Assembly (NCBI RefSeq): GCF_001984055.1
Contig: NZ_LYVO01000012.1
Span: forward strand, 1-64,000
Reading direction: 5' to 3'
Length of the DNA stretch: 64,000 nt
Source: Variovorax sp. KK3
GTDB taxonomy: Bacteria; Pseudomonadota; Gammaproteobacteria; Burkholderiales; Burkholderiaceae_C
Below are positions 63,054 through 64,000 of this stretch, piece by piece (position 1 is the stretch's first letter; each line of letters opens with the position of its first letter). The notes beneath the pieces were generated by a model, which ran no database searches, was not told the origin of the DNA, and worked only from the letters and a program-made list of their open reading frames with translations. Both the position numbers and the translations under genes were made by a program.

Positions 63054-64000
63054 ATGAAGAGCCTGGTCCACCGCTTTCTCGTCAGCCCCTTCGCACTGCT
63101 GCGCGGCCCGGGCCTCGTCGGCCGCATCCAGCGCGCCTGGCGCATCTTCGGCAAGTCGGGCTGGGCCGGTGTGCGGTGGGAGCTGGGCCGCCGCATCGGG
63201 GGCCACAACGATTACGACAAGTGGGTCCGCCAGTACGACACGCTCACGCCCGAGCTGCATGCCAAGCTCGCCGGCCGCGTGGCGGCGATGCAGTCGCGGC
63301 CGCTGATCTCGGTGGTCATGCCCACCTACAACCCCAACCCGGCATGGCTGCGCGAGGCCATCGAGTCGGTGCGTGCGCAGATCTATCCGGAATGGGAGCT
63401 GTGCATCGCCGACGATGCGTCGACCTCGAAGGAGGTGCGCCAGGTCCTCGAGTCTTATCGAGACAGCGATCCGCGCATCAAGGTCGTGTTCCGGCCGAAG
63501 AACGGGCACATCTCGGCGTCGTCCAACAGCGCGATCGAGCTCGTCGGCGGGCCGTGGATCGCGCTGATGGACCACGACGACCTGCTGCCCGCGCACGCGC
63601 TCTTCTGCGTGGCCGACTGCATCGCGGCACACCCTGACGTGCAGCTGATCTACTCCGACGAGGACAAGGTCGACGAGCATGGACATCGATTCGGCCCTTA
63701 CTTCAAGCCCGACTGGAACATCGACCTGTTCCGCTCGCAGAACATGTTCAGCCACCTGGGCGTGCTGGCCACCGGCCTCGTGCGCGAGGTGGGTGGATTC
63801 CGCGTCGGCCTCGAAGGCTCGCAGGACTGGGATCTCGTGCTGCGCTGCATGGAGCGCCTTGAGCCCGGGCAAGTCCAGCACATCCCCCGTGTGCTCTACC
63901 ACTGGCGCGTGCATGGCGAGAGCACGGCCAAGTCGATGGCGGCCAAGCCCTATGCGGCGTTGGCAGGCGAGCGGGCGCTCAACGAGCACTTCGCGCGCAC
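63054..64000 (+). CDS. GT2 family glycosyltransferase (partial)
   Basis: About 315 residues are visible before the right edge. A hydrophobic or amphipathic N-terminus (MKSLVHRFLVSPFALLRGPG) and linker lead to a GT2 domain from about residue 82: LISVVMPTYNPNPAWLREAIES, IADDASTSKEVRQV, MDHDDLLPAHAL, YSDEDKVDEHGHRFGPYFKPDWN, EGSQDWDLVLRCMERL. It resembles domain 1 of the double GT2 at 52058, and the full protein may likewise have a second domain. It starts 28 nt after the acyltransferase. Confidence 0.88.
   Translation, partial: MKSLVHRFLVSPFALLRGPGLVGRIQRAWRIFGKSGWAGVRWELGRRIGGHNDYDKWVRQYDTLTPELHAKLAGRVAAMQSRPLISVVMPTYNPNPAWLREAIESVRAQIYPEWELCIADDASTSKEVRQVLESYRDSDPRIKVVFRPKNGHISASSNSAIELVGGPWIALMDHDDLLPAHALFCVADCIAAHPDVQLIYSDEDKVDEHGHRFGPYFKPDWNIDLFRSQNMFSHLGVLATGLVREVGGFRVGLEGSQDWDLVLRCMERLEPGQVQHIPRVLYHWRVHGESTAKSMAAKPYAALAGERALNEHFAR

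Overview
The window is a GC-rich (mostly 60-70%), densely coded stretch of a betaproteobacterial chromosome. Gene content and style (PHA phasins, NodIJ-type ABC pair, rfbBDAC order, many start codons directly behind a -10-like hexamer) suggest Comamonadaceae, most likely Variovorax or a close relative. That assignment comes from recognising gene content, not from a marker gene. No rRNA, tRNA, CRISPR array, insertion sequence or phage gene was seen. The longest stretch without a gene is 280 bp (43504-43783).

Region 1 (1-18028) is ordinary chromosome: the N-terminus of a type V secreted adhesin with an ESPR signal peptide (running off the left edge), a P450, a flavin-binding protein and GST with a divergent LysR regulator, a nodIJ-like ABC exporter, a small pair resembling a type III secretion chaperone and a partner, a DUF445 membrane protein, four hydrolases or oxidoreductases (ArgE, M20 amidohydrolase, DUF2817 carboxypeptidase-like, molybdopterin oxidoreductase), a lipoprotein aminopeptidase, two PHA-granule genes, an acyl-CoA-binding protein, a TPR protein and a TetR regulator.

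Region 2 (18120-64000) is a very large surface-polysaccharide locus in five strand blocks. Plus block A (18183-36647) is about 20 tightly packed genes: rfbBDAC, methyltransferases, WbqC, a GtrB-like transferase, an acyl-carrier/adenylation cassette (LbH acyltransferase, ACP, SDR, GNAT, amino-acid-type adenylation enzyme), GtrA, an O-acyltransferase, a polytopic GT-C-like protein and WecE. Minus block B (43503-36651) makes a second nucleotide sugar (LegB-like dehydratase, nucleotidyltransferase, reductase) and carries another GtrB/GtrA/YfhO set. Plus block C (43784-51007) has a methyltransferase, gmd, a two-transferase fusion and a polytopic protein. Minus block D (60839-51024) has manC, wzm, wzt, two giant glycosyltransferases and a second gmd. 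Plus block E (61007-right edge) has an OafA-type acyltransferase and a truncated GT2.

How it fits together (inference): ManC plus Gmd plus a reductase supply GDP-6-deoxyhexose for a polymer exported by Wzm/Wzt; no Wzx or Wzy was found. RfbA/RfbB supply dTDP-4-keto-6-deoxyglucose, which feeds both dTDP-L-rhamnose (RfbC/D) and dTDP-Fuc4N (WecE). The ACP and adenylation enzyme probably prepare an unusual, possibly aminoacyl, group for an amino sugar. Two GtrA/GtrB/GT-C sets could add side groups on the periplasmic face. The most promising undescribed system is this carrier-protein-based sugar N-acylation cassette, followed by the methyltransferase/coiled-coil/double-transferase fusion that may act as a chain-end enzyme.
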